Assembly: GCA_033439295.1 (NCBI GenBank)
Contig: JAVTLE010000023.1
Span: 3,818,530 to 3,882,529 of the forward strand
DNA: 64,000 bases
DNA from: Deuterostichococcus epilithicus
Taxonomy: Eukaryota; Chlorophyta; Trebouxiophyceae; Prasiolales; Stichococcaceae
Reading direction: 5' to 3'
Numbering within the stretch: position 1 is the stretch's first letter; every line of letters starts with the position of its first letter. Below the pieces are notes generated by a model. That model worked only from the letters and a program-made list of their open reading frames with translations, had not been told where the DNA came from and did not search any database. Shown piece after piece: positions 1 to 11,744 of the stretch. A program made the translations under genes and the position numbers.

Positions 1-3000
1 TGCATTGCACCATGCATCCTGAAGCGCAAGGCAGCTCATTTGCAGTGAGAGGCCATCTCGTGAGGCGACAGGTAGGTAAGCGCAATCGAAAGGGCGCCCA
101 CGCACCAGCATGCTGGCCATTGACAAGCAGAAGTTCACAGCTCCCATACGACTCTGTCGATCGGAATCTGAGGGAGACGATGTCAAGAGCCAGATCAACC
201 ACAGTTGTGCAGCACACCTCGATGCGCTCGCCGACGGCGCGGGCCCGAGAGGCGCTGCGGCTCCACACCGCGGAGCCCAGGCCGAAGGGGCAGTCGTTGG
301 CCAGCGCCACCGCGTGGTCGTCACTGTCCGCTGCAGAGTGTACAGGACGTCACATGCCAACCTTTCTGCCCGAGTTTCGAACGAAACGGTAGACCACATG
401 TGGCAAGCTTTCTCTTGGAGATCTGGAGCTCCAGCCACATCTGCGGCTGGACGCTGTAGCTATAGCATGAGCAGCAAGGCATTCCCTATATGATGTGCCC
501 TGCGGCTGCCGCATGAGCAGATGCGCTTGCATCGTATATAGCACAAGCGGCACCGGCGCACCCTTGACGACCACGATGACGGGCCCAAACACCTCCTCCT
601 GCCAGATGCGCATCGCCGGCGTCACGCCGGTGATCACAGTGGGCGGGTAGAACTGCCCGTCACGCTGGTCTGGCAGGGTGCCACCCGCCATCAGCTGCGC
701 ACAGGGCATGGGCAGACAGCGCCTCAAGAAGAACGTTTCCTGACACAAGCCGAAGATGCAGGGCGGCGCTGCGCCAGTCGACTGTTCCACACGAGTCCAG
801 TTTTTGCAATCCTGCAAGCGGACTCCCATGGGACGCTCGTGTGTTGTCGTCGTGACAAGGCATTGCCGCATCAGAGAGTCGTTCTGTTTCTCGCATTCCT
901 GCCGATCGATCGCCACTGGATGCCAACCGATGCTGATCGATACAATGTGAAAGGCGGGCCATGCACCTGCGCGCCCTTGCCGACCGCATCGTCCACGAGG
1001 GCCTGGATGCCCTGTGCGGCGCCCGGCATGCACATCGCACCGCAGTCCACTGTGCCGCCGCCCAGCGGCGGCCCCTGCACGCGAGGCTCAGAGGAAGTTT
1101 CCGAAGCTCGGTTGCTTGTGCATGCTGCAGGCTCCTCGCCCAACCATCAGGCTTGGCGCTGCCGCAATTCGCAGGAAGCGGCAGGCGACTCCCCCAATGT
1201 GGTGCCTGAGCGGTTGAGCCACATGTGATGTCACAGCAGGGAGGAAGTGGCGTGGACGATGCACTTCCGAGGCTTAAAAAGAGGGCAGGACCGGGGGCAA
1301 TGTCCTAGCCGTGCTGTCTTGCAAACACAGCGGTAAGCTTCCGGTCCAGGCGAGGCAGCCTTGAAACGAACCACCGGAAGCAACACTCGAGTCACCTGCC
1401 GCAGCTTGAGCGCGACCTTCGTGACGCGCGACACGAACTCGTCGAATAGCTGCGCTGCGACGATGAAGCGCTCCGCGCCTGCGCAATTCTGCCCGCACGA
1501 CTGCAGCCCGCCCCGCAGCGCTGTCGGCACCGCCTACGGGGACATACACACGTGCAGGCTTGCGCGGCCCGGACCATTGAGAGAATTGGTGATTATGCAG
1601 CACTGCGAGTCGCACAACAAGCAGCCAATAATTGTGTTTGTGCCGTGAAGCGCCGCGCGGCGCTGCTGCGGGGCATGCGATCGACCAGCCACTCCGGAGG
1701 TCCAGGCACAGCGCAGTACCAGCCCCGGCAAAGGCCCATGAAAGGGCGCGCCAATGCCCTCGGCTGAGCAGCAGCCGAGCCAAGCAAGCGAAGGCTGAAT
1801 GGCTGAGGCATGCTCAATCATTACTCCCCATGAAGACTGACGACGACCACATGTATGTAGCAATCGAGGCACCTGATTGAGGTCCGCATCGTCCAGCACC
1901 ACAAAGGCGTCTTTGCCGCCCAGCTCGAGGACGACGGGCGTCAGCGTCTCCGCCGCCGCCGCCATGACTGCCTTGCCCACCTGCCGCCGGGGGGATTGCA
2001 GGGAATTGGACTGTCGGGACAACGCGCGTCGGCAGGCGGCAGCAGGCAGATCCCATGCCGCAGGTCCCGACACGGCGGCTGCTGCTGCCAGCGCTGTCGC
2101 AAGCAGCTTCCCAGGAGCCAACAGAACAGCTGGTTTGGCAGGCCTAGCTTCCATTCCAACATTGACTGCAAGCGCAAAACTTTGGGAAGGCACCTTGGTG
2201 GAGCCCACGAAGATGAGTTTATCGACGCCGCCGGTGACGAGCGCATTGCCCGCCTCGCCGTACCCTGTCACAATTTGCACCAGGTCTGCAGGGGCGCCTG
2301 CAGTTGCGGATAATTTGGGCTCAGTCGGGCACAGCAGCTGCTGGACTGTCTCATGCTGTTTGAGAGCCCTTGCATGTCTGCAGGCTGTTGTGTTGCCCAA
2401 CGCAGAAGCTTTCACATCCGAGCATCCGGCTTACGACAGCAGGCACATGCTGTCGTAAGCTCCGCCCAGTGTGAGGTTGGCAGGTTGTTCTTGACTATGT
2501 TTTTTGGATGTGTTTTGTTCTATATGTCTGGCGCCTTCCAGCGGGCGCTCACCCACAGCCGCCAGGGCGGCGGAAATGATGCGGCCATAGTACTGACTGG
2601 ACCAGGACGCGTGCTCCGACACCTGCGGGAAATTATGAATTCAGCTCGTGCTTTGGCTCATTTGTCGCATCCAGGCAGCCACCGGACGCCGCCAGCTGCC
2701 GCGCCTGCAACGCCTGTCGTGCATGGGCTGAGTATCCCCACACGGCGGNAAAGGGGGNGTGTAGTTCACAGACGAAAGCTGCTATCCGCAGGAGCTGACG
2801 TGGGACCCGCAGGCAGTCCACCTTGATGACGATAGCATTGCCGGCGTAGATGGCCGCTACCAGGGGGTTGAACACATTATGAAACGGGTAGTTCCAAGGC
2901 ACGATGGCGCCGATCTGTTGTGCGGCAGCACACCAAACTGATATTTCTGATATTGAAAAGCACAGCAGAGTGGCTCAGCCCCGACATTGAGAAGCTAATA

Positions 3001-4348
3001 TCCTTGCAATTTCAATGGAGCGTTTGATCGGTGCATGTCATCACGAGGGATTTCGGAAGACTCACCACACCAAGTGGGTGGTACTCGACTCGCGCTGACT
3101 TGTAAAACATCTGCAAGCACAGAACAGCTGAAACGGCATCAACGCAGCACACCGCGATGGCCCGTGTGTGCACCCACCTCGGATGCACTCGTAGTCTGTG
3201 ACACACGACAATGCACAGTGCCTCCGAATGTCATTCCGAATGTCATTGGAACATGCCCGCACCATGGCGCCGGCCTTGCGCTTTTCGGGCAGCAGGTACT
3301 GACGGCCCTCGTTGACCAGCCACCAGATCTTCTCGCACGTCACCATGACCTCACCGAAGGCGGCGTCCACCATTGGCTTGCCGGAGTCGCGCGCCGACAC
3401 CCTGCAGGAGGCAACAGGAGGTTTGACACTGTTGATGAGAGCTCAGAAGGACACCCTGAGGACTCGCGTGGTGGCTGCTTTCAAGCCTCGGGTCCAACCG
3501 CAGCTCGGCTCTGTGTCGGGCTCTGGCTTGCATGCGACCAGTCAGGATGCACGCTCTCCTGGGCGGCGGCAGCACACCTGCAGATGGTGTCCTGATTTGC
3601 CACGATGTACTTGACTAGCGTCTTCAGCAGCAGATTGCGCTGCCTGAAGCTGGACTTACTCCACATCTGCAGGAGCAGCATTGCAGCACGACCTCACACG
3701 GTGACATGCTGGGTACGTGCGCGTCCTGTCATGCAAGCCCAGGGACGAGCACAGGGCATGTTGCAGTACCTGCGAAGCCGCTCGTGCAGCCCTGATCTTG
3801 CTCTTCACCTGCATGTCGGAATGAGTGGCTCAAAGCTGCGCCATTGCACAAATGTCCATTCGCAACGGAAGTCCTCATGTGGGCCGTTTTTTTTAATAGC
3901 AAATGCGGCCGCATGGCGACCTCGAGTGCCACGTGATGACCGACCTCGTCTGGCGTCATTGCCGGCATGGTGCCCAGGTAGGCCTGGGTGCTGGGGTCGT
4001 AGCACGGGATGTCATGCGGGCTGCTCTGCCGCGGCAGCCGGCCACCGCTGAATGTGTCATCCGCCTCCGCTGTCACCGACGAGGCAATCGACCACATCAC
4101 CAGGTTTTTGGAGCCAAATTTAGAGCCATTTCTTCAACAGATCGACTCTGCACCTACGCGAGCTCATCGCTGCGCTGGGACTCACCTGGATCAGCATGGA
4201 CCTGTAGTGTCGGGATCCGGTCGAAATACTCCAACGAGAACAGCCAGAAGCAGAACAGGAAGCCTGATGCCACCAGCAGTGCGTGAAGTATCCGCGCATG
4301 ATCATCGTAGACAGTGGCTAGTATCGCGATCGCCTCCCAGATGCCCAT
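1..4348 (-). CDS. ALDH22A1: ALDH22-type aldehyde dehydrogenase, membrane-anchored (C-terminus outside window)
   Basis: NAD(P)-dependent oxidation of aldehydes to acids is expected; plant ALDH22 proteins are membrane-anchored members of the endomembrane system. The start at 4348 opens with [16 protein letters not shown] and is followed by a hydrophobic segment ([20 protein letters not shown]), the N-terminal anchor. Later exons, read right to left, carry [20 protein letters not shown] (about 3990), [19 protein letters not shown] (about 3620), [18 protein letters not shown] (about 3390), VEYHPLGVV (about 3090), [20 protein letters not shown] (about 2900), [20 protein letters not shown] with the catalytic-Glu region (about 1930), [12 protein letters not shown] with the nucleophile Cys (about 1490), [11 protein letters not shown] and [10 protein letters not shown] (about 600), and [20 protein letters not shown] (about 290). 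The order matches plant ALDH22A1 throughout. The last exons lie left of base 1. Two ambiguous bases (2749, 2758) fall in an intron. The family call is firm; some splice junctions are approximate. Confidence 0.9.
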
Positions 4349-4882
4349 GTCTATTTCTGGTACCAACAGCCAATTGCCGCCAATGGCTTGCTCAGCAAGC
4401 ACAGCTAGTCCAAGACCACATGCGAGACGGCCTTGCAAGCTGCAAGTGATCGCCGGTGCGCACGACCAAGCCTTGATGTGAGCCTGACTTGAAAGGGACA
4501 AGTCCGAAAGGGAGGGCTGCTGCTTGTGAAAGCCCGACCGGGAAGAAGATGGCGGCGAAAGGCAGTGCAACTTGGGAAATCACGGCAAGGGGTCGGTCGT
4601 CGCCGTGCCTGCATTCGTACCGAATCCTTAATCCGCTTGGCGATTCAAGACTGGCATGCAAGTGTATCAGGCATGCGCTGACCACATTTTGCTGTGTCGC
4701 GTCTTTCGGCAGTCACCTTGAGGCTTCCTGAATCGTGACAATCAATCGCATGGCACAAATCACTGTGCTGTACTGTGCTGCTCAGGACACCAATGAGCGT
4801 ATCTGCACAACTGGTCATGGGCGCATGCAGGCTTTCCATCTTGCCGGCATCAAGCATTGCTGACTGTGCGTCAGCTTCTGTG
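4349..4882. other. intergenic spacer between two minus-strand genes
   Basis: This 534 bp stretch holds the 3' flank of CMC1 and the upstream region of the ALDH22 gene. I see no convincing exon, RNA gene or repeat in it. The ALDH promoter must lie here. Confidence 0.5.
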
Positions 4883-5395
4883 TCATAGGCCCGCTAGCAA
4901 TGTGTCCCAGTCCGGCCGCTCAGGCCGCCCCGCCTCCGCGAATCGCCGAAACAGCTGCTGCTGGACCTCTGGCCGCGTGCTGCATTTGCGCACACAAGAA
5001 TGTCAGCTTGAGATCAGCTCAGGGACGCTGCGGCATCATTGCGAAGGCAGGAGTGATGGCAGGTACATTGATAACGGTCACATCAGGTCAGAAGCAGGCT
5101 GCACGCCCATCCGATGCGCACCAGTGGCCCAAGCACTCATTCAGCTCGTTCAGCGCAGGCCGGCAGGCCCACGCCACCGAGAGCGTCCGTCCCTCGGCGC
5201 ACTGTGCATAAGCCTTGGCCTTATCCACGCACTTCTTCATGGCATGCTGCTTGAGCTTGTAGATCAGCGCTGCGCGACCGCACACAAAGGCGTCAGCAAG
5301 CGCTTGCGCACAATATCACCGGCACAAGCATTTGGTGGGTCGCATGGGGCACCTTCTTCAGCTTTCTTGGTGATCTGTGGACCGGGGTCTGCCAT
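4883..5395 (-). CDS. CMC1: CMC1-like cytochrome c oxidase assembly factor (twin CX9C)
   Basis: A small mitochondrial intermembrane-space protein used in cytochrome c oxidase assembly and copper handling. Three exons join cleanly: 5395-5353, 5269-5122 and 4979-4883, giving 95 residues and a TGA stop. The product has an N-terminal helix (MADPGPQITKKAEEALIYKL), the first motif CVDKAKAYAQC, the linker AEGRTLSVAW, the second motif CRPALNELNEC and the tail RRFAEAGRPERPDWDTLLAG. Both cysteine pairs have exactly nine residues between them, the pattern oxidised by the Mia40/Erv1 import system. Plant CMC1 homologues share the YAECASGRTFSVVWKCR-like centre. Introns use GTGCCC and GTGCGC donors. It is head-to-head with the M-domain gene at 5827. 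Length and reading frame are as expected for an intact gene. Confidence 0.9.
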
Positions 5396-5826
5396 GCGGC
5401 ATCCCCGGAGGACAGACAACGGCCCTCTACACCGCAAAGCCCGTTCGTAAAGGCCAGGTGAAACCGCCGGCAGGGCCACTGTACACAGGCCAAGCGGGCA
5501 GGATTGATTCGAAGATTCTAATGAATGTCTCAGGTGGCCGAAAACTGCAAGTGGCGCACATGTGCTGCGGTGATGACATGATGTGGCATCTCGAAAACAC
5601 TCACGCCATTGTGCACTTTGCAACGGTCGCGAACGCGCGCGCTGTTGCCTTCAACATTATAAGAGTTGTAGCTGATCTGGACTGTTTGACGCATCGGGCA
5701 CCGTGCTTGTAGCGAGTTCGCGGACCCACATACAGCGTGCATGGCTTCGAAAACAGTGCTCATTCCACGTCGCTCGATGCAGCAATAGAAAGAATCTGGC
5801 GTTGTTGATCAGCCGAACCGATTCAC
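5396..5826. promoter_or_regulatory. divergent promoter region between CMC1 and the M-domain gene
   Basis: The 431 bp separate two start codons that point away from each other, so both promoters must fall here. I see no exon in it and no clear TATA box or named regulatory motif. The call rests on gene arrangement only. Confidence 0.4.
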
Positions 5827-7445
5827 ATGTTTCCTGGTCGCTTCGCTGTTAGGTCACTGCAGCACCTCCTGGCTCGCAGCGGTTGCACCCTCCGCGGATC
5901 GTCAGCGCCAAGCCTGCAATCTGCGGGATACGCTTCAGGTAGGCACCCCTGGCCTGCGTCCTCCCGTTTCCTACTCACTACTACCCTCATTTTCTTGTTG
6001 CTGTTTGATTGCGTGTGCGGGGGCATCATGCCGCATGCTGACTGGCGCACCGTGCCGCAGCATGAGCTACAAGCTCAATCGTCAGATGCGTGTACGACAT
6101 GTGGCGCGCATTTGCTGCAGATTTTGGGGCAGAGCGGCCCAAGGGCTGGGTGCCGCAGTGGCTGCGCGAGCGGCTGCCAACAGCGGTGGGCGGCACCTCG
6201 GCATCAGAGGAGTCTGAGGACCTCACCCTAGACAGTGGGTGGATGCCATCCGAATATGCATGTCGCAGAGAGACAGCGGCAATGCGCAGCGTGAGCATCA
6301 CGAGCAGCTGATGCTCGCATCGTCACTGTTGTCTTTGTGCCGCAGAATTTGCTAGTACTCTAAAGCAGGCGCGGCGGCTGGGCAGTGTCACGAGCTACCT
6401 GCCAGGCGCCGCAAAGCTAAGCGACTCGACCCAGAGCGCGAACCTACAGCAGTATGAGACCATCATCGGGTGATGAGCCAGTCTGACATGATTCTGGAAG
6501 CATCAGAGGGATGGTCTGCCTGGTTGCTGACAGTTGCGCAGCCTCGAGTCCAGGTCAGAGTTGCCGGGGTCGTCATGCTGCACGGCTACGCGCCGCTGCC
6601 TCGCTCCAAAAGAGCGCTTTGAGGTCAAGCTGTGACCGAAAACCTCCTATAATTGCCTTGGTTAAAACGCACGGTGACCGGATAAGGTATGGGTCAATAT
6701 TGCAGGGCGATGTCGAACGAGGAGAAGGCGGACCTATCAAGGTTCACGGGCGCCGCCCGCCAGCGCGTCGCGCAGGCAGCTGGCTGCAGTGTCGCTCAGG
6801 CGCGCTTCGTGTGCACGACCCAGCTGCTGCGGCGCCAGGCGGCAGCCCTACCCGTTGCAGATGCACAGACAACCGGACGAACGCACAGGCAATAGGACCT
6901 CGCACTGCATGTAGGTGGACGATTGCCTGGCCAAATACCACTGGATGCGCGCGATGCTGGTGAGGGTGGCGGATGCCAAGCGGCAGGGCAAGCCGCTGCC
7001 CAAAAGCATCGAGGATATGGAGCGCACTGTTGGCGGTGCGCTCTGCTGTGGATCTGAACGATGAATGCTGAATGATGCTGCATGATGCCATACGGCGCAC
7101 AACTGCAGCACGCAGTGTCGACGATTTCTGCGGCGCAAAGGCTGCAACCTGGGACGGCCCGCATCTCTCGGGTTTGGCGCTGCGATTCCCGCGTCGCACT
7201 GGTGGCTGGGCGCTGTTGATCACGTGCTAAGCGGAGGGACCATATGCTCTGCTTCTAGGCAACCCGGACCTGCCGCGCCACAGCCAGCCCGGCTGCTCAG
7301 AGGCACACCTGCCGGACGCCCTTGTTTCCCGCACCACACAGGCACGTGGCAGAAGTTCAAAACGGAGGCGCCGTCGAGGCCGCAGGTGGTGCAGCAGGAC
7401 GGCAGGACGCCCCACCGCGTCGCGCCCAGCAGCGGTGAGCAATGA
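5827..7445 (+). CDS. probable mitochondrial SRP54/Ffh M-domain-like protein without GTPase domain
   Basis: The protein begins with a basic, Ser/Arg-rich, acid-free presequence (MFPGRFAVRSLQHLLARSG), typical of mitochondrial import. Exons are 5827-5938, 6121-6234, 6346-6469, a 12-nt microexon at 6542-6553, one from 6706, one from about 6913 to 7048, and a last exon ending at 7445. Phases agree across the first five. The central part, KFASTLKQARRLGSVTSYLP, then YETIIGLESRAMSNEEKADL, GAARQRVAQAAGCSVAQ and VDDCLAKYHWMRAML, follows the order of an SRP54/Ffh M domain (helix, finger-loop position, GSRRKRIARGSG-like RNA-binding helix-turn-helix, QFEQMRKMM-like helix). There is no NG GTPase domain. 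The tail GTWQKFKTEAPSRPQVVQQD is unlike SRP54. The junction after SVAQ uses either a GC donor or a GT six bases later. The role is unknown; binding of RNA or hydrophobic peptides is inference from the fold. Confidence 0.7.
6542..6553 (+). other. 12-nt microexon of the M-domain gene
   Basis: The 12 bases CCTCGAGTCCAG are flanked by an upstream AG and a downstream GTCAGA donor. Joining them between the exon ending at 6469 (two bases left over) and the exon starting at 6706 keeps the frame and gives YETIIGLESRAMSNEEKADL, which aligns with the EAII..MTPEER stretch of SRP54. Skipping it also keeps frame, so it needs transcript evidence. Confidence 0.55.
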
Positions 7446-8685
7446 GCGTTCTCTGTCGACCCTGCATGCCCCATGGGCGCCTGCTTGCCGCGACCGCCTC
7501 CTTCAGATGCCGGGCGACCATCGTCCAGTCGCGCATGGATTGTGGCTGCTGTCCTGCACCGAGACGACGAAAAAATTTATCCGTTGGCGTGTCGGGCCTG
7601 TACCAGAGGACCAGAAATCGACTTTGAGGCTCTCCTCCCCATTGCAGAGCACATAGTCCCGCTGCACGCCGTCAGCCCCAAGGGCGGCCAGTGCCCGCTT
7701 GCGGGGCAGCCGGCCAGCCGAAATACAAAGTGCCCTGCCACCAAAAAGGCGTACAAGGCCTGCTGCGGGCGGCAGGCGCTGCGTTGACGCTGCTGGGTGT
7801 GGCGCCTATCGGCGTCGGGTGACGCCGCGGCCTGATGGTGCTCGTGGCATCTTCCGTTGGCATGACGTGACACCCGGCCTGGGAAACGCGCGATAGCAAT
7901 TGCAACAGCTGGAGAAGTTCGCTTCGAGGGATCCATGCGGTCGATTGATGGCGTGGTCGATGTCGGACGAGTGTCAGGTATCATTGGTGCCTGCACAGGT
8001 GTGTTGCACATGGCCGGTTCCGCGGCTCGTGCCACCACAGCTCCATGCTATGACTGTGTTGGGTGCCGTGTCAAGAGTTGGTCGAGTGCAGAGAGACGAG
8101 AGTGTGGTCTTCGATAAGGCTCAGCCCACATCCGCCGCCCAAGCTTGATACCTACCATCTCTCCACGCATAATTCTGTTCCGCTTGTCTGCAGCCATGCA
8201 CGGGACATCCGAGTTATGAAACAGGGAGGGCACTGCGCTGAGGAAACGATCAACATTCCTAATGAGAAGTGTGACATCTGCAGACCGGCCACACCTACCC
8301 ATCAATCATGCGCGCGTATCTGTTCAGAAACCCTCTGAACCACAGCAAGGCTTGAAATCACCCAATCTCAGGTCGCTCCGCAAAGCATAGTTCTGGGTTG
8401 GAGTGGCAGCTCTGCATTGCAGCAGCTAACTGATTTCGCAACCCAGTCTTTTGTCGTGTCATGCCCAGAGGACGACACTTGGCCTTCTCGCATGGTCCCT
8501 TGGGCTTGCGCGCCAGTTGCGCTGCATGCGGTGTCAAACATTGCCGGTGCTCCACCACTGCGGCGCGCCAGCGCCAACAACCGCTGCAGCACCCCACGTA
8601 GGGCATCAATTCTCTTCCATCTGCCGCATGTGTTGTAAAGCTGCTGGCATAGGAGACTCCTGCTCACGCTGTCTGATCCCGAACC
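7446..8685. other. convergent intergenic region
   Basis: The 1.24 kb lies between the stops of two convergent genes and should hold both 3' untranslated regions. Open frames here, for example 7473-7787 (+), show no recognisable domain and no consistent splice structure. No RNA gene or repeat was seen. Confidence 0.45.
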
Positions 8686-10667
8686 CTAGACATCCTTCCG
8701 CATCGGCAGATTCAGCGGCGGCACCCTAGGCGAGCCCTGCCGCACAGGCGGCGGCTGCTGCGGCGGCGGCTCCGATGCGCCAGACGGCGGTGGAACGGGC
8801 GGCGGGGCAGAGGGTGCTCCGCCGCCATTGCCGCCGGGCAGAGGCTGGTACTCTTGTGCCGACTGCGGCCCCCACCTACACACATTCGTTGAATCAAGAA
8901 TCGGCTCCTCTGCAGCAAAACGTGCTCTCACTCTGTGATTGCTCGTGTGAGCAATCTGTGTTAGCAATAACGATGAGCATAGCTGGCAGTTGTGGGCAAT
9001 CAGCACGATGCAGAAGCTCACTGGAACTTCTGCTGCGGATGAAAGAGGCTGCCGATGACGCTGGCGCCCGGCTCGAGGCTGCCGTACGGCCGCGTGGGCG
9101 GCTGGCCGTCCTGTTTGAAAACCGGGACAGCGCCTCAGTCGTGCATCAGCCGCACTGCAGCACGCAGCGCATGGCCGCAGCATAAACAATCCAATCAATT
9201 GTTCATGAAGGCGCACTCGCAGCAGATGGGGCGTGGGGTGCTTCGGGCAGCGAGAGGCGGCCGGCTGTGAGCCCACAGCAGGGGCGGCTGCCCCGACCGA
9301 TCACACTGGCACTGTGACGCACTGCTTTGCAGGCTAGTAGCACCTACCCAACCACCTGCTGGGGGCCCGGAAGCCTACAGACAAACCTCTTCTGGACCCA
9401 TCACCCATTCCAGCATGCCCGGAACGCCAGGACATGGCCATCAGTCTCATCTGGAAGCCCTTGAAGTGGCAACATGTCAACAAACCACCTGAGCCCCGAG
9501 AGAGGAGGACGATCTGCCCTGGCCCACACCCTAAACCTAATATGTGAAGACACCCTAATTCCTTGCCTGCTGATAGCCGGAGTACTCCTGGTTCTCCTCA
9601 TCGCCGGTACGGAAGGCGCCCGCCAGGCAGGAGCAGCAGCAGCTGAGCACGCTGACCGCCAGCGACAGCGCCAGGTACACTATCATCAGCGCCGCCGCCA
9701 GCCGCGTCGTGTGTATCAGCGCCCTCGACTGCGGCGGCAGCAGGGTTCAGCTGCCATGAGCTGCGGCTCGAGATGTGCCAGCAGTCGGATCTTGACCACA
9801 CCACCAGCTTGTTGCGCCACAGACCCGTTTTGGAAACATCAAGCGAGTGCTAAGCAAGTTGAGTAAGCGCAATGGCAGAAAAGGCACCGAGAGCCAACGC
9901 CGCACGCATTGGAGGGACTCGTGATGGTGGCGGGCCTCAGCTGATTTCGCAGCCCAAGTGAGGCCGATGATGCTCCACGCCAGCGCCGCCGGACACATGA
10001 CGAAGTAGGCCGCGACCAGAGGCTCCCACCAAAAAATATGCAGGAAGCTGCAGGGGACAACGTGTGTACGCGGGTCGACACACAAGGAACCGAAATTCGC
10101 AGAAACTGCCATTGGTCATATCGTCACCTGCGGAGGAATGTGGGGCAGTTGCATGCTGCAACAAACATTTCTTCGCCAGTCTGTGTCCCACCCCAAAACC
10201 GCATGCCGTCGCACCGGTCAACGCTGTGCACTGGGCGGCGCCCCTGGTCGAGCGTCCCCGGCCGGTTGTACTGCGCATGGATGCGGCACGCAAACACTGC
10301 AACAGAGGCGGCACGTCAGTCGTGGCTGCGTTGCGGCTAGGCACCTTGTGAGGCGTCGTACAATATGTGACTGCTGCGGCTGGGTGAGGGCAGCGCCTTA
10401 GCTGGGTGCAGCACACCAATATTGCACACAACGTTTGCCATGTGGGCCCTTCATCGTGAGACCTTTCAAATACAGCGGATGCGCTCAGCACAGAACAACG
10501 CCAACTCACCGATCATGAAGAGGCAGAAAATCAGCGAATACACCAGCAGCCACAGCGGCAGGTTCTTGGCGCAGTCATTACGCCAGTGCACCGCGGCCGC
10601 AGCGATGGCCAGGGCGCCGGGAATGGCGTTCATCAGAACGGTGTACGTGAGGAACACCGGCGACGCC
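8686..10667 (-). CDS. tetraspan membrane protein with Pro-rich C-terminal tail (TMEM272-like topology)
   Basis: Exons on the minus strand encode hydrophobic segments VFLTYTVLMNAIPGALAIAA and LPLWLLVYSLIFCLFMIG (exon starting 10667), a third around VAAYFVMCPAALAWSIIGL (about 10000), and a fourth, ALMIVYLALSLAVSVLSCCC (about 9680), ending in a Cys cluster that could be acylated. A cytosolic tail follows: DGQPPTRPYGSLEPGASVIG, then WGPQSAQEYQPLPGGNGGG and a run of PPP motifs to the TAG at 8686. The HWRNDCAKNLPLWLLVY stretch between segments 1 and 2, and the final CCC run, recall TMEM272-type proteins, but this is resemblance only. The tail junction (TTCCA joined to GTGGGG) is clean. One intron appears to use a CAG/GCAAGG donor. 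The first exon, upstream of 10667, was not found, and the phase between the first two exons listed is unsolved. Confidence 0.6.
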
Positions 10668-11744
10668 CTGCAGCGCACCGGACAGCATTGGTAACGCTGC
10701 GGTTTGGTGTCATCTAGGTCATTGACGCTTAGGTCATGGGCGTGGTGGCGCAGAGCTACTCGGTGGTTCATCATGCACTACATCAGAAACAAGGACACCC
10801 ACTGCGAGGAATCGCGAGGCGGGTATGACTCTGCGGACAGGCAGCTGACAGTATCACCTGTCCCGCGGGCACAGCAGGCCTGTGACCGCCCCGCATGAGG
10901 CGTCGCATGCCCGGAAGCACAACGAGCAGCCCTGGCCGCACGCTGCACCACAAGAAGCGAGAAGTGACGTGAGACCCCGAGCAGGCGCCAGCGCCGGCCT
11001 CGTGCACACGTATCAGAGGCTCAGCTGCACGCTGGCTGCAGACCTAGTGCAGCTCAGCAGTCGCCAGCATTGCCACCGGCTTCGTTGGCGCCAGCAAGTA
11101 CCCTTCTGAAGCGCCTTCACAGGAGCTATACTGGAGTTGACGATGGAAGGCTCACCTCTGCATGGTTCTGTGCACGCATATTTGCACCCTGCAACGGCGA
11201 ACAGCACGTCATGTTGCAAATCGCAGTGACGACAATCACTAAGAGTATATATGACTGGTTGAATTCACTTTCAAAGTGGTTCACGCGTCGGGGACCGCGC
11301 GTAGCCGTCCAAGCGTGTGGCTCGATGTACGGCAACGTGCACGTTTGAACGCCGATGCATTGTTGCACCTTGGACGCAGTAGTACGCCATCCTCGCCCTG
11401 TTCCGGCCGCCACTGCAGCTGCGCTAGTGTATGTTGAGCAGCAGCGGCAGTTCCTTTCCTGTCTGCCATCACACTCGACAGTAGGAAGCTCCTGTCTGAC
11501 AGCTTGGCGCACCAGTCAGACACCAGCTGCTTCCTGGCTGCGAAGCTGACATTTTCCTCTATGTCAGACACCTGAAGCCTGTTCAGGCGGCACAGACGGC
11601 GTCAAAGTTTGGAGTTTTCGACATCTGCGGAATTTAGGAGCGCGAGCTCGTCATCGTGAGGCTGACTGGTCGTGATGCCCCTACGTTGCCGTGGCGACGT
11701 TTCGTTCAAAGTGGGCAGCGTTACTCTGATCCCTGTGGGACAAC
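10668..11744. other. region upstream of the tetraspan gene, no clear gene
   Basis: About 1.1 kb in which the missing 5' exon or exons and promoter of the tetraspan gene should lie. One candidate short exon on the minus strand (around 10910-10860, beginning MRRLMRGGHRPAVPAGQ with a GTGATA donor) does not join in phase to the next exon. The first copy of a 42-43 bp repeat lies at 11474-11515. Confidence 0.4.
11474..11515. repeat. 42-43 bp direct repeat, copy A
   Basis: This segment, starting CTCGACAGTAGG and ending GCGCACCAG, matches 12615-12657 with three substitutions and one single-base indel. Both copies are in non-coding DNA in the same orientation, 1141 bp apart. Flanks are not alike. 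The origin is unknown. Confidence 0.75.

Noticed and set aside
7473-7787. Plus-strand frame after the M-domain gene
   Set aside because: There is no family resemblance, no good start context, and it sits between convergent stop codons where untranslated regions are expected.
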